Of a DNA stretch of 64,000 nucleotides, positions 36,489-45,331 are shown one piece after another. Position 1 is the stretch's first letter. The number at the start of each line of letters is the position of its first letter. This DNA comes from Nocardia wallacei. Its GTDB lineage: Bacteria > Actinomycetota > Actinomycetes > Mycobacteriales > Mycobacteriaceae. Position numbers and translations under genes: made by a program. The stretch spans positions 4,030,001-4,094,000 of the forward strand of contig NZ_AP023396.1 of the NCBI RefSeq assembly GCF_014466955.1. The letters run 5' to 3'. The notes beneath the pieces are model-generated. The model searched no databases. It saw only the letters and a program-made list of their open reading frames with translations, and was not told the DNA's origin.

Positions 36489-36652
36489 TCCGGGCGGCGA
36501 TGACGCCCGGCCGCCGCGACGGGCTGCACCGGTAGCAGTTCGGTGCAGGCGTCGATGTCGACGAGGGCGGTGACGCGTAGCCGGGCGATGAACTCGTCGA
36601 CGGAGTATCCCGTCGCCAGGACATCGGCCAGCAGTCGCTGCGCTGGATTCAC
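36485..36652 (-). CDS. Small hypothetical protein (55 aa)
   Basis: A short ORF encoding NPAQRLLADVLATGYSVDEF and a further helix-strand segment with a basic tail. The GTG at 36652 has CGAGGGGGCAAT upstream, a good ribosome-binding site; an ATG six codons earlier has none. Amino-acid composition is protein-like. No family recognised. Confidence 0.55.
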   Translation of the reverse strand: MNPAQRLLADVLATGYSVDEFIARLRVTALVDIDACTELLPVQPVAAAGRHRRPD

Positions 36653-36796
36653 ATTGCCCCCTCGTGTCATATCGCCGACCCCTTTACCCGCTCGGAAGCA
36701 ACTCGCCCGCTCGGCATGTCACCCCTGTTCCGGTGCGAGACGCCCGCAGAGTAGCCATTTCCTGGCAATCGAAACCCCGGCCCTGCGCGTCACGGG

Positions 36797-38509
36797 ATGC
36801 CCCTGCGGTCGGGTGCCGGCCGCGCTGCCAGACTCGTGGACGTGCGATGGGCGGTGGCGGAGTGCGAGGACGGCGGGGCGAGCCTGTGCGCGCTGGGCGC
36901 GGACGGACGGCCCGCGGGTCCGGTGCTGCGCGAGTCCTCCCTCGCCGCGGCGGTGCGTTCGCGACCGGAGGCCCAGCGGTGGGTCTGGCGGTCGGCAGAG
37001 GTCTACCGGCGGTTGCTGGCGGCGGGGGTGCGCGTCGAGCGCTGTTACGACGTCGAGGCCGCGGAGGGCTTGCTGATCGGGCACGAGGAGGGCCAGTCGG
37101 GTCAGCCCCGGGCGCTGGCGGCCGCGTGGGCGCGGCGGCACGGCCTGCCCGTGCCGCCGGACGCGCCCGCCCGCGCCGCCGAGACCCAACCGGCGTTGTT
37201 CGAGTCGAATTCCCGTGCGCTGCCGCCGGATACCGACGAACTGACCGCCCTGCTGGAGGTCTACGCGGCCCAGGTGGAGCGCACCGCGCGCACCGAGCAC
37301 CCGGAGCGGATGCGGCTGCTGCTGGCCGCCGAATCGGCCGGGATGCTCGTGGCGGCGGAGATGTCTCGCACCGGGATCCCGTGGCGCGCGGACATTCATC
37401 GCGCGCTGCTGGACGAACTCCTCGGTGAACGCTTCGCGGGCGGGAGCGAACCGCGCCGGTTGGCGGAGCTGGCCGAGGAGGTGTCGCGCGCGTTCGGGGT
37501 GCGGGTCCGGCCCGATCTGCCCGCCGACATCGTCAAAGCCTTCGCGCGCGCGGGCATCTTCCTGACATCGACCCGCAAGTGGGAGTTGCAGGCCATCGAT
37601 CATCCGGCGATCGCGCCGCTGCTGGAATACAAGTCGCTGTACCGGCTCCACACCGCCCACGGCTGGTCGTGGCTCGAGCAGTGGGTGCACGACGGCCGCT
37701 TCCGCCCCGAATACCTGCCCGGCGGAACGGTTTCCGGCCGCTGGACCACCAACGGCGGTGGGGCGCTGCAGATTCCGAAGGTGATCCGGCGGGCGATCCG
37801 CGCCGATCCGGGGTGGCGGCTGGTGGTCGCCGACGCCGATCAGATGGAACCGCGCGTCCTCGCGGCCATCTCGCGCGATCCCGGGTTGATGGAGGTGGCC
37901 GCGCGCCCGGAGGACCTGTACGCGGATCTGGCGGCCCGCGCGTTCGCCGGGGACCGCGACCAGGCCAAGCTCGCGCTGCTGGGCGCGATCTACGGCCAGA
38001 CCTCCGGCGACGCCCGCGCCCACATGGCCGAATTGCGCCGCCGCTACCCCGCCGCGATGGCATACGTCGACGAGGCGGCGCGCGCCGGGGAGGAGGGCCG
38101 TCTCGTGCGCACCTGGCTGGGCCGCACCTGCCCGCCGGTGTCGGCGGCACCGGCCGGGGAGGCGGATCCGGCGCTCGACACCGGCGACGGCGGGTACGGC
38201 AGCACCTCGGCGACCCGCGCCCGTGGCCGCTTCACCCGCAACTTCGTCGTGCAGGGCAGCGCCGCCGACTGGGCGCTGCTGGTGCTGGCGGCGTTGCGGC
38301 GCGAGCTGGCGAGCGCCGGTCTGCGGGCCGAACTGGTCTTCTTCCAGCACGACGAGGTCATCGTGCACTGCCCCGCCGCGGAGGCCGCGACGGTCGCCGC
38401 GGCGATCGGCGCGGCCGCGGACACCGCGGGCCGACTCGCCTTCGGGCCCACGCCGGTCCGGTTCCCCTTCACCACGGCTGTCGTCGAATGCTATTGGGAC
38501 GCCAAGTAA
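36797..38509 (+). CDS. Bifunctional 3'-5' exonuclease/DNA polymerase (PolA-like)
   Basis: A 570-residue protein. The C-terminal two-thirds is an A-family polymerase: motif A DADQMEPRVLA, motif B region RDQAKLALLGAIYGQ, motif C FFQHDEVIVH, and SGRWTTNGGGALQIPK, so the catalytic Asp residues are kept. The N-terminal 200 residues are a diverged exonuclease-like domain in which I cannot find the full acidic set. It is a separate enzyme from chromosomal PolA, about 330 residues shorter, of a type found across actinobacteria, probably in repair. The ATG at 36797 is used; a GTG at 36836 is an alternative start nearer the first conserved segment (DVRWAVAEC). Confidence 0.9.
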   Translation: MPLRSGAGRAARLVDVRWAVAECEDGGASLCALGADGRPAGPVLRESSLAAAVRSRPEAQRWVWRSAEVYRRLLAAGVRVERCYDVEAAEGLLIGHEEGQSGQPRALAAAWARRHGLPVPPDAPARAAETQPALFESNSRALPPDTDELTALLEVYAAQVERTARTEHPERMRLLLAAESAGMLVAAEMSRTGIPWRADIHRALLDELLGERFAGGSEPRRLAELAEEVSRAFGVRVRPDLPADIVKAFARAGIFLTSTRKWELQAIDHPAIAPLLEYKSLYRLHTAHGWSWLEQWVHDGRFRPEYLPGGTVSGRWTTNGGGALQIPKVIRRAIRADPGWRLVVADADQMEPRVLAAISRDPGLMEVAARPEDLYADLAARAFAGDRDQAKLALLGAIYGQTSGDARAHMAELRRRYPAAMAYVDEAARAGEEGRLVRTWLGRTCPPVSAAPAGEADPALDTGDGGYGSTSATRARGRFTRNFVVQGSAADWALLVLAALRRELASAGLRAELVFFQHDEVIVHCPAAEAATVAAAIGAAADTAGRLAFGPTPVRFPFTTAVVECYWDAK

Positions 38510-38619
38510 TCCGTCGGGACCGGCACGGCCCCCGATCGGCGGAATTCGCCTGTAGGCTGCTGAGCGGTTGCCCGGCAGGTTTTTTCACCAGGGAAGACGC
38601 ACGAAGGGAGACGGCACCG

Positions 38620-39501
38620 GTGCCGAAGGTCGACTCGTTCCGATCCGAGCAGCACACGCAGGGTGACAGCGTCTGGGTCACGACCTCCGACGGGCGCAGG
38701 CTGCATGCCATGGTGTTGCCCGGACCGGCGGGGTCGACCGCGCCGACGGTCGTTTTCGAGTCCGGGGCCGCGGTCAGCCGCTCGCTGTGGGCGCTGGTCC
38801 AGCCGCTGGCCGGACAGTGGGCGCGGGCGATCGTGTACGACCGGTCGGGGCTGGGGCGCAGCGCCCCCGACCCGTGTGCTCGGACGCTGCACCGGATGGC
38901 CGCGGATCTGGGCGAGGTGCTCGACCATTTCGGGCCGGGACCGTACGTGCTGGTCGGGCACAGCGCCGGTGGTCCGATCGTGCGGGCCGCCGCGGCCGCG
39001 TGTCGCGAGCGCGTCGCCGGGCTGGTGCTGGTCGACCCGACCGACGAGGGCCAGGATGCGTTGTTCAGCAAGGCGTTCCGCAAGTCCGAACGCCGGACCA
39101 TCGCCTTGCTGAGCGTGGCGGCACGGATGCGACTGCTGGGCCTGTGCTACCGCTCGATCACCGCCGCGCTGCCCCCGGACGCGGGCCGGGACATGCGTCG
39201 CGAGGGCTTCACCGCCCGCGCCATGCGGACCTTCGCCGCCCAGCAGCGCACCTATCTCGACGAACTCGCCGAATTCCGCGACGATCCGCCGCATCTGGGC
39301 GATATCGCCGTCACGATCATCTCGGCCGGACGCCCCGGCAACGGCGTCGACGCACAGCTGCGCGCTTCCCTCAACGACGCGCACGCCCGCAGCGCGGCCC
39401 GCTCCCCGCGCGGCCGCCACGTGGTCGCCGAACGATCCGACCACTATGTGCTCATCTGCGAACCCGACCTCGTCGCCGCGGAGATCCGCCGCCTCAGCTG
39501 A
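38620..39501 (+). CDS. Alpha/beta hydrolase
   Basis: A 293-residue alpha/beta hydrolase with oxyanion-side VVFESGAAVS, RAIVYDRSGLGRS, nucleophile elbow VLVGHSAGG, acid in LVLVDPTDE and His in AERSDHYV. The GTG at 38620 has AAGGGAG upstream; a much longer in-frame extension is the antisense-like overlap with the polymerase gene and was rejected. Convergent with the P450 gene. Substrate unknown. Confidence 0.9.
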   Translation: MPKVDSFRSEQHTQGDSVWVTTSDGRRLHAMVLPGPAGSTAPTVVFESGAAVSRSLWALVQPLAGQWARAIVYDRSGLGRSAPDPCARTLHRMAADLGEVLDHFGPGPYVLVGHSAGGPIVRAAAAACRERVAGLVLVDPTDEGQDALFSKAFRKSERRTIALLSVAARMRLLGLCYRSITAALPPDAGRDMRREGFTARAMRTFAAQQRTYLDELAEFRDDPPHLGDIAVTIISAGRPGNGVDAQLRASLNDAHARSAARSPRGRHVVAERSDHYVLICEPDLVAAEIRRLS

Positions 39502-39528
39502 GTGCCCGGGCGCGGCGTACGCTCAGCT
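39496..39528. terminator. Inverted repeat over convergent hydrolase/P450 stop codons
   Basis: AGCTGAG (39496-39502) and CTCAGCT (39522-39528) are perfect arms around a GC-rich loop, and each arm carries the stop codon of one convergent gene. Probable bidirectional terminator. Confidence 0.45.
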
Positions 39529-40815
39529 CGCCGCCCGGTCGCGGGCCGCGAGCCGAACCGGAATGTGGGCGTAGCCACGGAGATTGACGAGTTCGCGACG
39601 CGGCGGCGGGGCGGTGATCCGCAGGCCGGGGAAGCGTTCGTGCAGGGTGCGCAGGGCGATGACGCCTTCCGCGCGGGCGAGACCGGCACCCAGGCACGAG
39701 TGCACGCCGCTGGAGAACGACACGTGCTCGCGCGCGTTGACGCGCGTCACGTCGAACCGGTCCGGGTCGGTGAACACCTCCGGGTCCCGGTTCGCGCCGC
39801 CGAGCAGCAGCGTGATCAGCGCGCCGCGGGTGAGGTGGCGGCCGTCGATCTCCGTGTCGCGCAGCGCGACTCGCGCGGTCCACTGCACCGGGCTGTCGAA
39901 GCGGAGGATCTCCTCGATCGCGCCCGGCCACAGGTCCGGACGCGCGGCCAGCAGTTCCAGTTGCCCGGGATGCTCGTGCAGGGCGACGACGCCGTTGCCG
40001 ATGAGGTTGACGGTCGTCTCGAACCCGGCGCCGGCCAGCAGCGCCGTGGTGAACATGAGTTCTTCCTTCGTCAGCTGGGCGCCGGTGACCAGCGCGCTGA
40101 GGATGTTGTCGCCCGGCGCGGCGCGCAGCCGGTCGAGATGTTCGTCGAGGAATTCGCGGGCGTCGCGCAGCGCGTCCTGGGCGCGGCGGTAGGCGCGCCA
40201 GGGTATGCCGGTGTCGAGCAGGGCGGCGCCGGCCTCGCCCGCGGCGAGCATGCGGGCCCGCACGTCCTTCGGGATGCCCAGCATCTCGGAGATGATGGCG
40301 GCGGGCAGTTCCACCGCGAAATCGGTGATGAGGTCCGCCCGCTGCCGACTCGCCAGTTCGCCCAGCAGTTCGCCGGTGACCTCGTCGATCCGGTCGGTCA
40401 GCCGCCGGACGGCGCGGGGTGTGAACTCCTGGGCGACGAGTTTGCGGTAGCGGGTGTGCTCCGGCGGGTCGAGCGACAGCATCGCGGGTGGCTCGATCGG
40501 GTTCGGCAGGCGCGGATCCGTGGCCCGGATCAGAGCGCGCAGCGGCCGCGGGATGTTCAGCTCCGCCGGGACGACGGCACCGAAATCTTTGGAGCGCAGG
40601 ACATTTCGGACGATACCGTGGTCGGCCGTCACCCACGTGGACGGCGTGCGCACCAGCCGCCCCCGCGCCCGGATACGATCGGCGAGCAGGTACGGGTTCG
40701 CCCGCGTGCGCGGATCGGCCATGATCCGGGCGAGCGGCTCACCCCGTCGCGCCTGCGCCTTCAGATACGCGCGTGGCGCACCGTGGATCACGGCCCAGTG
40801 CAGCCAGGTCTTCAT
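39523..40815 (-). CDS. Cytochrome P450
   Basis: A 430-residue soluble bacterial P450 with I-helix LLAGAGFETTVNL (AGxxTT), ExxR in EEILRFDSPVQ and the heme loop FSSGVHSCLGAG with its Cys ligand. The N terminus (MKTWLHWAVIHGAP) has no membrane anchor. Electron donors are not encoded next to it. Substrate class is not evident; the nearest neighbours (a hydrolase and an acyl-CoA synthetase) suggest lipid or terpenoid oxidation, but weakly. Confidence 0.95.
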   Translation of the reverse strand: MKTWLHWAVIHGAPRAYLKAQARRGEPLARIMADPRTRANPYLLADRIRARGRLVRTPSTWVTADHGIVRNVLRSKDFGAVVPAELNIPRPLRALIRATDPRLPNPIEPPAMLSLDPPEHTRYRKLVAQEFTPRAVRRLTDRIDEVTGELLGELASRQRADLITDFAVELPAAIISEMLGIPKDVRARMLAAGEAGAALLDTGIPWRAYRRAQDALRDAREFLDEHLDRLRAAPGDNILSALVTGAQLTKEELMFTTALLAGAGFETTVNLIGNGVVALHEHPGQLELLAARPDLWPGAIEEILRFDSPVQWTARVALRDTEIDGRHLTRGALITLLLGGANRDPEVFTDPDRFDVTRVNAREHVSFSSGVHSCLGAGLARAEGVIALRTLHERFPGLRITAPPPRRELVNLRGYAHIPVRLAARDRAAS

Positions 40816-40900
40816 CCCTGAAAGCTAACGCGCGCACCGGCCCCGCACATCGTGCCCCGGTCTGAGATCGGGCCTGACCTTCGGGCTGGTTCACCGGTGT

Positions 40901-41089
40901 TCAGGGGTGCGCGGAACCGCTTTCGAAGAATTCGCGGATGAAGCAGAGCGGGCAGATAGGGTCGAACGGGGCCGTCGCCTGGGTGCGCGGGGCGGGTGAT
41001 TCGGGAGCGGAGGCGGCGGCGAGGGCGGGCTGCAGTCCCAGGGCCAGGGTGATCGAGGCTACGGCAACGGCTTTCGGCACGGCGTGCAT
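40901..41089 (-). CDS. Very small secreted protein with a CPLC motif
   Basis: A 62-residue precursor. A classic Sec signal (residues 1-28, PALAAASA before cleavage) leaves about 34 residues: a Pro/Ala-rich stretch, then DPICPLCFIREFF with two Cys in CxxC spacing, then an acidic/His end. The ATG at 41089 follows GGAGGATTCCC, an ideal ribosome-binding site. Lies 85 bp downstream of the P450 start region on the same strand, and 97 bp after the acyl-CoA synthetase. Similar tiny secreted proteins are common in Nocardia and mycobacteria, but no function is known to me. Confidence 0.75.
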   Translation of the reverse strand: MHAVPKAVAVASITLALGLQPALAAASAPESPAPRTQATAPFDPICPLCFIREFFESGSAHP

Positions 41090-41186
41090 GGGAATCCTCC
41101 GGTTGTCGTGACAGCGAACGTAGCGCAGTTCTCCCACGGTACTGCCGATCCACGCATCGGTAACGCGTAGGTAGTCGCGGCCGCGC

Positions 41187-42839
41187 TCAACCGAGATCCG
41201 GCTGCTCGAGCATGCGCCGCAGCAGTTTTCCGGTGGCGTTGCGGGGCAGTTCGTCCAGGAAGACCACCTCGCGCGGCACCTTGTGCCGGGCCAGATGCGT
41301 CTTGACGTACGCCTTGATCTCCTGCTCGTCGCAGGTCGCGCCGCCGAGCCGGACGACGTAGGCGCGCAGGCGTTTTCCGAAGTCGCGGTCGTCGACGCCG
41401 ACGACGGCGGCCTCGGCGACATCGGGCCGTTCGGCGAGGAGGTTCTCGACCTCGAGCGGATAGACGTTCTCGCCGCCGGAGACGATCATGTCGTCGTCCC
41501 GGCCGTCGATGAACAGCCGCCCGTCGGCATCGAAGTGACCGACGTCGCCGCTGCTCAGCATGCCGTCGACGATCTCCTTGCGGCCGCCGTCGGTGTAGCC
41601 GGTGAAGCTGAGTCCGCTGGCGACGAAAATGGTGCCGACCACCCCGGGTTCGGTGATCCGGCGGCGCCGCTCGTCGTAGAGCGCGACGCGGCAGCCGACC
41701 GGCGGCCGCCCCACCGTGCCCGGCGCGGCGCGCAGGTCCTCGGGCGTCGCCACCGCCGCGACGGCGACCTCGGTGGAGGCGTACAGGTTGTACAGCACGT
41801 CGCCGAAGGCGGCGGCGGTGCGGCGGGCGAGATCCGGGGAGACCGACGAGCCGGCGGCGAAGATGACGCGCAACGCGGAGGTGTCGTAGGCGGCCAGCGT
41901 CTGCTCGCCGAGATCGACGATGCGCTGCAGCATGGTCGGCACCAGAACCAGTGTGGCCGCGCGGTATTCGGCCACGGCGGCCAGCGTCCGCCGCGGGTCG
42001 AACCGACGCTGCTGGAAGACGATGGTGTTGCCCAGCGCCCACCCCAGTGTGAACTGCGACAGGCCGGTGCCGTGGAAGATGGGCGCCGCCATGACGATGG
42101 TGTCGTCGCGCGGCAGCGGGACCCGATCGAGGAACTGGGCCGATTGCAGCGGTGAGACCTTGTCCCGGGGAGCGCCTTTCGGGGTTCCGGTGGTCCCGCT
42201 GGTGAGGATGACGGTGCCGCCGGGCCGCGCCGGCGCGGGCAGGTCGCCGGCGGGGTGCGCGGCGATCAGGCCGTCGATCGTCACCGCGCCGGACGGTACC
42301 GGGTCCGATTCGTCCACCCAGGTGAGGATGCGCGGTATCGCGCCCGGGACCGCCGCCAGCAGCGGCAGGAACTCGCTGTCGAGCAGCAGTGCGCCGACCT
42401 GTTCCCTGGCCACGACTTCAGCGAGCTGCGGTCCGGCGAACCCGGTGTTCATCAGCACCACGCGGGCCCCGAGCTTGCCGGCGGCCAGCAGCGCCAGCAC
42501 CATGCCGCGATGGTCGCGGCACAGCACCGCGACGGTACTGCCCGCGGCGATGCCCGCCGCCGCCAGTCCCCGGGTGAGCGCGTTCGACAGCCGGTCCAGC
42601 TCGGCGAAGGTCAGGGCGCCGCGTTCGTCGATGATCGCCGTGGTGGTGCCGTACCGCCGGGTGGCGTGCCGCAGCACAGTGACGAACGGCCCGTAGACCC
42701 CCGCATCGCGCACGGTGCGAACCAGATCGAGCGGGCGTGTCGGATCGACCATGCCGCGCCGGCGCAGGACCGCCAGCGCCGCGAGCGAATCGGTCAGCGG
42801 GCGCAGCGGCCCGGCCGACGGCGACAACCTGGTCCTCAC
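41187..42839 (-). CDS. AMP-binding acyl-CoA synthetase
   Basis: A 550-residue AMP-forming acyl-CoA ligase: ATP loop LTSGTTGTPKGAPRDK, YASTEVAVAA, SSGDVGHFDADGRLF, GRDDDMIVSGGENVYP and C-terminal NATGKLLRRM with the catalytic Lys. It should activate a fatty or related acid as CoA thioester. The GTG at 42839 lies 6 bases after GGAGGT and is preferred to a GTG at 42845 that abuts it. Substrate chain length is undecided. Confidence 0.93.
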   Translation of the reverse strand: MRTRLSPSAGPLRPLTDSLAALAVLRRRGMVDPTRPLDLVRTVRDAGVYGPFVTVLRHATRRYGTTTAIIDERGALTFAELDRLSNALTRGLAAAGIAAGSTVAVLCRDHRGMVLALLAAGKLGARVVLMNTGFAGPQLAEVVAREQVGALLLDSEFLPLLAAVPGAIPRILTWVDESDPVPSGAVTIDGLIAAHPAGDLPAPARPGGTVILTSGTTGTPKGAPRDKVSPLQSAQFLDRVPLPRDDTIVMAAPIFHGTGLSQFTLGWALGNTIVFQQRRFDPRRTLAAVAEYRAATLVLVPTMLQRIVDLGEQTLAAYDTSALRVIFAAGSSVSPDLARRTAAAFGDVLYNLYASTEVAVAAVATPEDLRAAPGTVGRPPVGCRVALYDERRRRITEPGVVGTIFVASGLSFTGYTDGGRKEIVDGMLSSGDVGHFDADGRLFIDGRDDDMIVSGGENVYPLEVENLLAERPDVAEAAVVGVDDRDFGKRLRAYVVRLGGATCDEQEIKAYVKTHLARHKVPREVVFLDELPRNATGKLLRRMLEQPDLG

Positions 42840-42914
42840 AAGCACACCTCCGGTGGAGCCGACGTTCGTGCCGAAGCCTACCGCCTGGCGAGAATTTCCA
42901 TTAACTTATTGCGC

Positions 42915-43235
42915 ATGGATCCCGCTTCGGACCTCGAGCCGACCGACCGGCGCCGCTCCCTGACGAGCCCCGCCGAGCCGTTCGGCGGACCGGCCGATGT
43001 GGTTATGCCACTGAGCCTTCCACTGGTCGGGGGCGACATCGTGGACAGCATCGTCGACAGCCGCCGCCGCGCGATGCGCCCGCGCCGCAGCCGGACAACG
43101 CCGGCTTACTCGGCCGTGCTCGGCGCCGCGGCGGACCGGACGGCCTACGGCGCGGCCGTCGACACCTCCCATCGGCGGGTACGGTCCGCACCGGGCAGCG
43201 CGGTCCGCCACAACGCCGTCGAGGGTCACCGTTGA
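42915..43235 (+). CDS. Hypothetical protein coupled to the PucR-type regulator
   Basis: A 106-residue basic protein without recognised domains; central MPLSLPLVGGDIVDSIVDSR is a possible helix and the rest is Arg-rich and low in order. Upstream is AT-rich (AATTTCCATTAACTTATTG), a plausible promoter. Its stop overlaps the next gene's TTG start (TTGA), which supports real translation with coupling. It could also be only a leader for the regulator. Confidence 0.55.
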   Translation: MDPASDLEPTDRRRSLTSPAEPFGGPADVVMPLSLPLVGGDIVDSIVDSRRRAMRPRRSRTTPAYSAVLGAAADRTAYGAAVDTSHRRVRSAPGSAVRHNAVEGHR

Positions 43236-44329
43236 GTTCCCCGCCCCGTCGCCACGAGATACCTTCGCCCACCGCGCATTCGAGCCCGCACTCGGAGGCG
43301 GTCCGGCTCGCCCACGATTTCGCCGCGCTGTCGCTGCGGGGCGAGCCGGCCACCGGTTCGCTGCGCCGCTTCGACGAGGCCGCGCACCGCTGGGCGCACA
43401 CGGGCGTGTCCTTCGACGTGGTGCACCACGCCGTCTGGGAGGGCACCCGTGACGCCGTCGATCGCTTCGTCGCCGAGACCCCCGGCCCGCCGGACACCGC
43501 CGCGGCGGCCGCGCAAGTGCGCAGGACCCTGGAGACCATTCACACGATGACGGTGGCGGCGTACCACGCGTTCCGGCGCGAGGTGCAGACGCGGTCCGCG
43601 GTGACGACGGCGGCCGAGCAGGCGCTGACCGTCGCGCTGCTGCGCGGCGACGAGGCGCGGGCCGCCCGGCAGCTGGGCGCGCTGTCCGGCGCGGACGCCT
43701 ATCATGTTCTCGCAGTGCGTTTCTCGCAGCCACCGGACCGCCCGGCGGATGCCGTGTGGTCGCGGCTGTCGGCCGAGCTGAAGCAGCGTTGCGACACCCC
43801 GGTACTGTCGGTGTCCGGCCGCGCCGGGGCGACCTTTCTCGTTCCCGAGTACGCGGTGCCCGACGACCGGATGGACGACGTGCTCGCGGCGGCGGCCGCG
43901 GCGGCCGGTATCACCGTCACGGCGACGCTGGTCCGAGCCGACCGCGACCAAGTCACCGACGCCCACACCCGCGCCCACGAACTGCTCGAGCTGGCCTGTG
44001 CCGCCGGGCACGGCCCCGGACTCCGGCGATTCCGCGACCTCGTCGTGGAGTATCAGGTGACCAGACCCGGTCTGGCCCGCGACCGGCTCCTCGCGATCCT
44101 GGACCCGCTCACCGCGCAACCCGAACTGCTCGACACCCTGGCCAGGCACATCCACAACGAACTCAACCGGACGCGCACCGCCCAGGAACTCGGGGTGCAC
44201 GCCAATACCGTCGACCATCGCCTCAGGCGGGTCCGCCAGCTCACCGGCTACGACCCGAACCAGCTGGCGGACCTGTGCACGCTGCGGGCGGCGCTGATCA
44301 TCCGCGCGGTGCGGCCGACCCGGAGCTGA
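43232..44329 (+). CDS. PucR/CdaR-type helix-turn-helix regulator
   Basis: A 365-residue regulator with a GGDEF-like/CdaR middle region and a C-terminal HTH_30 domain (LARHIHNELNRTRTAQELGV, then NTVDHRLRRVRQLTGYDP). The TTG at 43232 overlaps the upstream stop (TTGA); an internal start would lose conserved N-terminal helices. Such regulators respond to purine, sugar-acid or amino-acid signals; the target is unknown. Convergent with the lcp regulator. Confidence 0.88.
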   Translation: MSSPPRRHEIPSPTAHSSPHSEAVRLAHDFAALSLRGEPATGSLRRFDEAAHRWAHTGVSFDVVHHAVWEGTRDAVDRFVAETPGPPDTAAAAAQVRRTLETIHTMTVAAYHAFRREVQTRSAVTTAAEQALTVALLRGDEARAARQLGALSGADAYHVLAVRFSQPPDRPADAVWSRLSAELKQRCDTPVLSVSGRAGATFLVPEYAVPDDRMDDVLAAAAAAAGITVTATLVRADRDQVTDAHTRAHELLELACAAGHGPGLRRFRDLVVEYQVTRPGLARDRLLAILDPLTAQPELLDTLARHIHNELNRTRTAQELGVHANTVDHRLRRVRQLTGYDPNQLADLCTLRAALIIRAVRPTRS

Positions 44330-44338
44330 CCGCGAATC

Positions 44339-45022
44339 TCAGTGCCCGGCAGCCGGTTCGGGCGGCCGGAGCATGGGAACGAGGAAGCGACGGGCCAGCG
44401 CCGCCAGCTGCTCGTCGTCCTCGAGATCGACCAGGTCGCTGGGGATCGCCAGGAACGACGCCGAGATCCGCACCATGAGCTCGGCCACCAGATCGGCGTC
44501 CAGTTCGGGCGCCACCTGGCCCGCGCGCTGCTCGCTGCGCAGCTGGCCGGCGACGAATTGCCGTACGGCGGCGACGGTGCGGCCCTGGTCGCCGATCAGT
44601 GAACCGACGAACTGATCGGGTTCCACCGCGAGCAGGCCGCCGATGAGCGGATTGCCGCGGAGGGTCCGCAGCGAACTCACGAAACCGATCACCACGCGCT
44701 CCTCCGCGGAGCGCGCGCGGGCGATATCGAGCAGAAAACGGTCGAAGTAGCGGCGGAACTCCCGCGCGATCACCTGTTCGGCCAGCGCGTCCTTGGTGGC
44801 GAAGCGCCGGTAGACCGTGATCCGCGAGACCTTCGCCCGCCGGGCCACATCCTCCATGGTGGAACGCTGAATGCCCATCCGGCAGAACTGCTCGTAGGCG
44901 GAATCCAGTACCCGCGAACGGATTTCGTCGCTGTCGTCGACCTGCTCGACCGCGTCGATGTAGGCGCGCTCGATCAGGGACTCCGCGGTGGAAGCCGACG
45001 CTGAGACCGACGCAGGTTCCAC
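44339..45022 (-). CDS. TetR-family regulator, probable regulator of lcp
   Basis: A 227-residue TetR protein with HTH STMEDVARRAKVSRITVYRR (about residues 53-72) and an all-helical C-terminal domain. The GTG at 45022 follows GGAAGGGAAATC, good spacing; a longer in-frame form without ribosome-binding site is rejected. It lies on the same strand 309 bp after lcp. TetR regulators (LcpR) adjoin lcp in other rubber-degrading actinobacteria, so binding to the inverted repeat in the lcp promoter is expected, though not shown by the sequence. Confidence 0.88.
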   Translation of the reverse strand: MEPASVSASASTAESLIERAYIDAVEQVDDSDEIRSRVLDSAYEQFCRMGIQRSTMEDVARRAKVSRITVYRRFATKDALAEQVIAREFRRYFDRFLLDIARARSAEERVVIGFVSSLRTLRGNPLIGGLLAVEPDQFVGSLIGDQGRTVAAVRQFVAGQLRSEQRAGQVAPELDADLVAELMVRISASFLAIPSDLVDLEDDEQLAALARRFLVPMLRPPEPAAGH

Positions 45023-45130
45023 GATTTCCCTTCCGCAGCTGCTCGCGATATCCACCCGGCGGTGCCATGACGATCTTCTCACGGCGGCTCTCGTGGCGGG
45101 TGGTCACGGTGTCTGACGTTCGCCGACGCG

Positions 45131-45319
45131 ATGGCCGCGGGCGGGCCGCGGCTGCCGGCCGATCTCGACGCCTCGGCCTACGAGCAGCGCAGGCTCCAGA
45201 TCGATCGGTTCCTGTCGTCGGGGGTCCACCAGAGCTATCCCGTCTACCCCGTCGGCGTCACCGGGACGACGGCGATGACCTGGCTGCGCCAGCGGCTCGT
45301 CGAGGCGACGAGCCGCTGA
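45131..45319 (+). CDS. Small hypothetical protein (62 aa)
   Basis: A short ORF in the lcpR-lcp gap on the opposite strand. It encodes a protein-like sequence (ASAYEQRRLQIDRFLSSGVH, then a TTAMTWLRQRLVEATSR helix). No clear ribosome-binding site for the ATG at 45131. It fills most of the otherwise empty 45023-45331 interval. No family recognised. Confidence 0.45.
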   Translation: MAAGGPRLPADLDASAYEQRRLQIDRFLSSGVHQSYPVYPVGVTGTTAMTWLRQRLVEATSR

Positions 45320-45331
45320 GCGCTTCGGAAA

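Noticed and set aside
37579..38619. Upstream extension of the hydrolase frame through the polymerase gene
   Set aside because: The extension is a shifted reading of polymerase codons; the hydrolase fold begins at the GTG at 38620, which has a ribosome-binding site.
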